The position numbers and the translations under genes are program-made. From the NCBI GenBank assembly GCA_963817465.1, contig CAWFOP010000014.1:930001-994000 (forward strand): a DNA stretch of 64,000 bases, written 5' to 3'. Below are positions 63,860 through 64,000 of this stretch, in pieces (within the stretch, counting starts at the first letter, position 1; each line of letters begins with the position of its first letter). The DNA comes from CAMPKL01 sp963817465 (GTDB lineage: Bacteria; Acidobacteriota; Terriglobia; Bryobacterales; UBA6623). Under the pieces are notes generated by a model. It was not told the origin of the DNA. It did not search any database and saw only the letters and a list, made by a program, of their open reading frames with translations.

Positions 63860-64000
63860 TTGAAGATCGTTTGCTTCGTTGCGCTGCTGTTCGCCGCACC
63901 GGTCTGTTTCGCGCAGCCTGTGACCGCAGCCGATGCCGCGCAGCCCCCGGCCGGCGGCATCACATTTCAGTCCTTTCGGCAAGAGCAGGTCGGCGCCGTC
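63860..64000 (+). CDS. N-terminus of a secreted protein cut by the window edge
   Basis: A frame beginning with TTG at 63860 gives MKIVCFVALLFAAPVCFAQP, a typical signal peptide with a likely cleavage after FAQ, then TAADAAQPPAGGITFQSFRQEQ up to the last base. Only 47 codons are visible, so the family cannot be named. The 154 bp between the previous gene and this start show no other feature. The start is tentative because no strong ribosome-binding site precedes it. Confidence 0.5.
   Translation, partial: MKIVCFVALLFAAPVCFAQPVTAADAAQPPAGGITFQSFRQEQVGAV

Overview
The window is 64 kb of GC-rich, densely coded chromosomal DNA from a Gram-negative bacterium, most likely an acidobacterium of the Solibacter/Bryobacter type. 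The taxonomic signals are a secreted protein with the Solibacter-type C-terminal domain (TIGR03437-like, 36331-37107), an Acidobacteria-type VWFA protein (6013-7008), many Tat-signal hydrolases, a very large outer-membrane receptor and LPS heptose synthesis (hldD). No tRNA, rRNA, CRISPR array, insertion sequence or prophage gene was recognised.

Left end (1-4.9 kb): dnaN (cut by the window edge) and dnaA lie on the minus strand in the order dnaA-dnaN. The gap between them carries a cluster of DnaA boxes and a DnaA-trio element very like the Bacillus subtilis unwinding region, so this is almost certainly oriC. larE and a divergent M19 dipeptidase-like gene follow, with a perfect 9-bp dyad between them. 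From 5.0 to 7.6 kb is a compact sortase cluster: an LPETAG-ending secreted protein whose frame is broken inside a repeat, a VWFA protein and a class D/E-like sortase.

7.6-25 kb: a Tat-exported deacetylase-like protein; two small genes, one interrupted by an in-frame TGA; gyrA; a ribbon-helix-helix regulator; an esterase; an S55-peptidase/beta-propeller/eIF2B-like trio; gatB; a two-subunit molybdenum hydroxylase; and an Nramp-like transporter lacking the usual metal-site motifs. A decayed M43 metalloprotease tail lies behind it.

25-41.8 kb: purD, a Gfo/Idh/MocA oxidoreductase and an enolase-superfamily enzyme; a deleted sulfatase; an MBL-fold hydrolase with ribF; a LacD-type aldolase; a small SET protein; a serine hydrolase; an AIM24-like protein; then a PhoB-like response regulator followed by 11-bp TTAAC repeats, a TIGR03437 protein, a TonB-dependent receptor and a large secreted partner.

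41.8-64 kb: minus-strand housekeeping genes (ribosomal S1, HU/IHF, HIT, murQ, murA; trkA-trkH-AI-2E transporter), a PEP-CTERM protein, a tctCBA tricarboxylate transporter with rsmI, a phospholipid methyltransferase-like gene, pyrE, a phosphodiesterase/glycosyltransferase pair, purH, hldD, a deoxyhypusine-synthase-like gene and the start of a secreted protein cut by the right edge.

A property of the whole window is that five coding regions (LPETAG protein, sulfatase remnant, ribF, PEP-CTERM protein, tctC) need a single +1 shift to read through. Because ribF is normally essential, some of these are probably extra bases in the assembly. The one in the LPETAG gene has a repeat structure that could also be a genuine switch.
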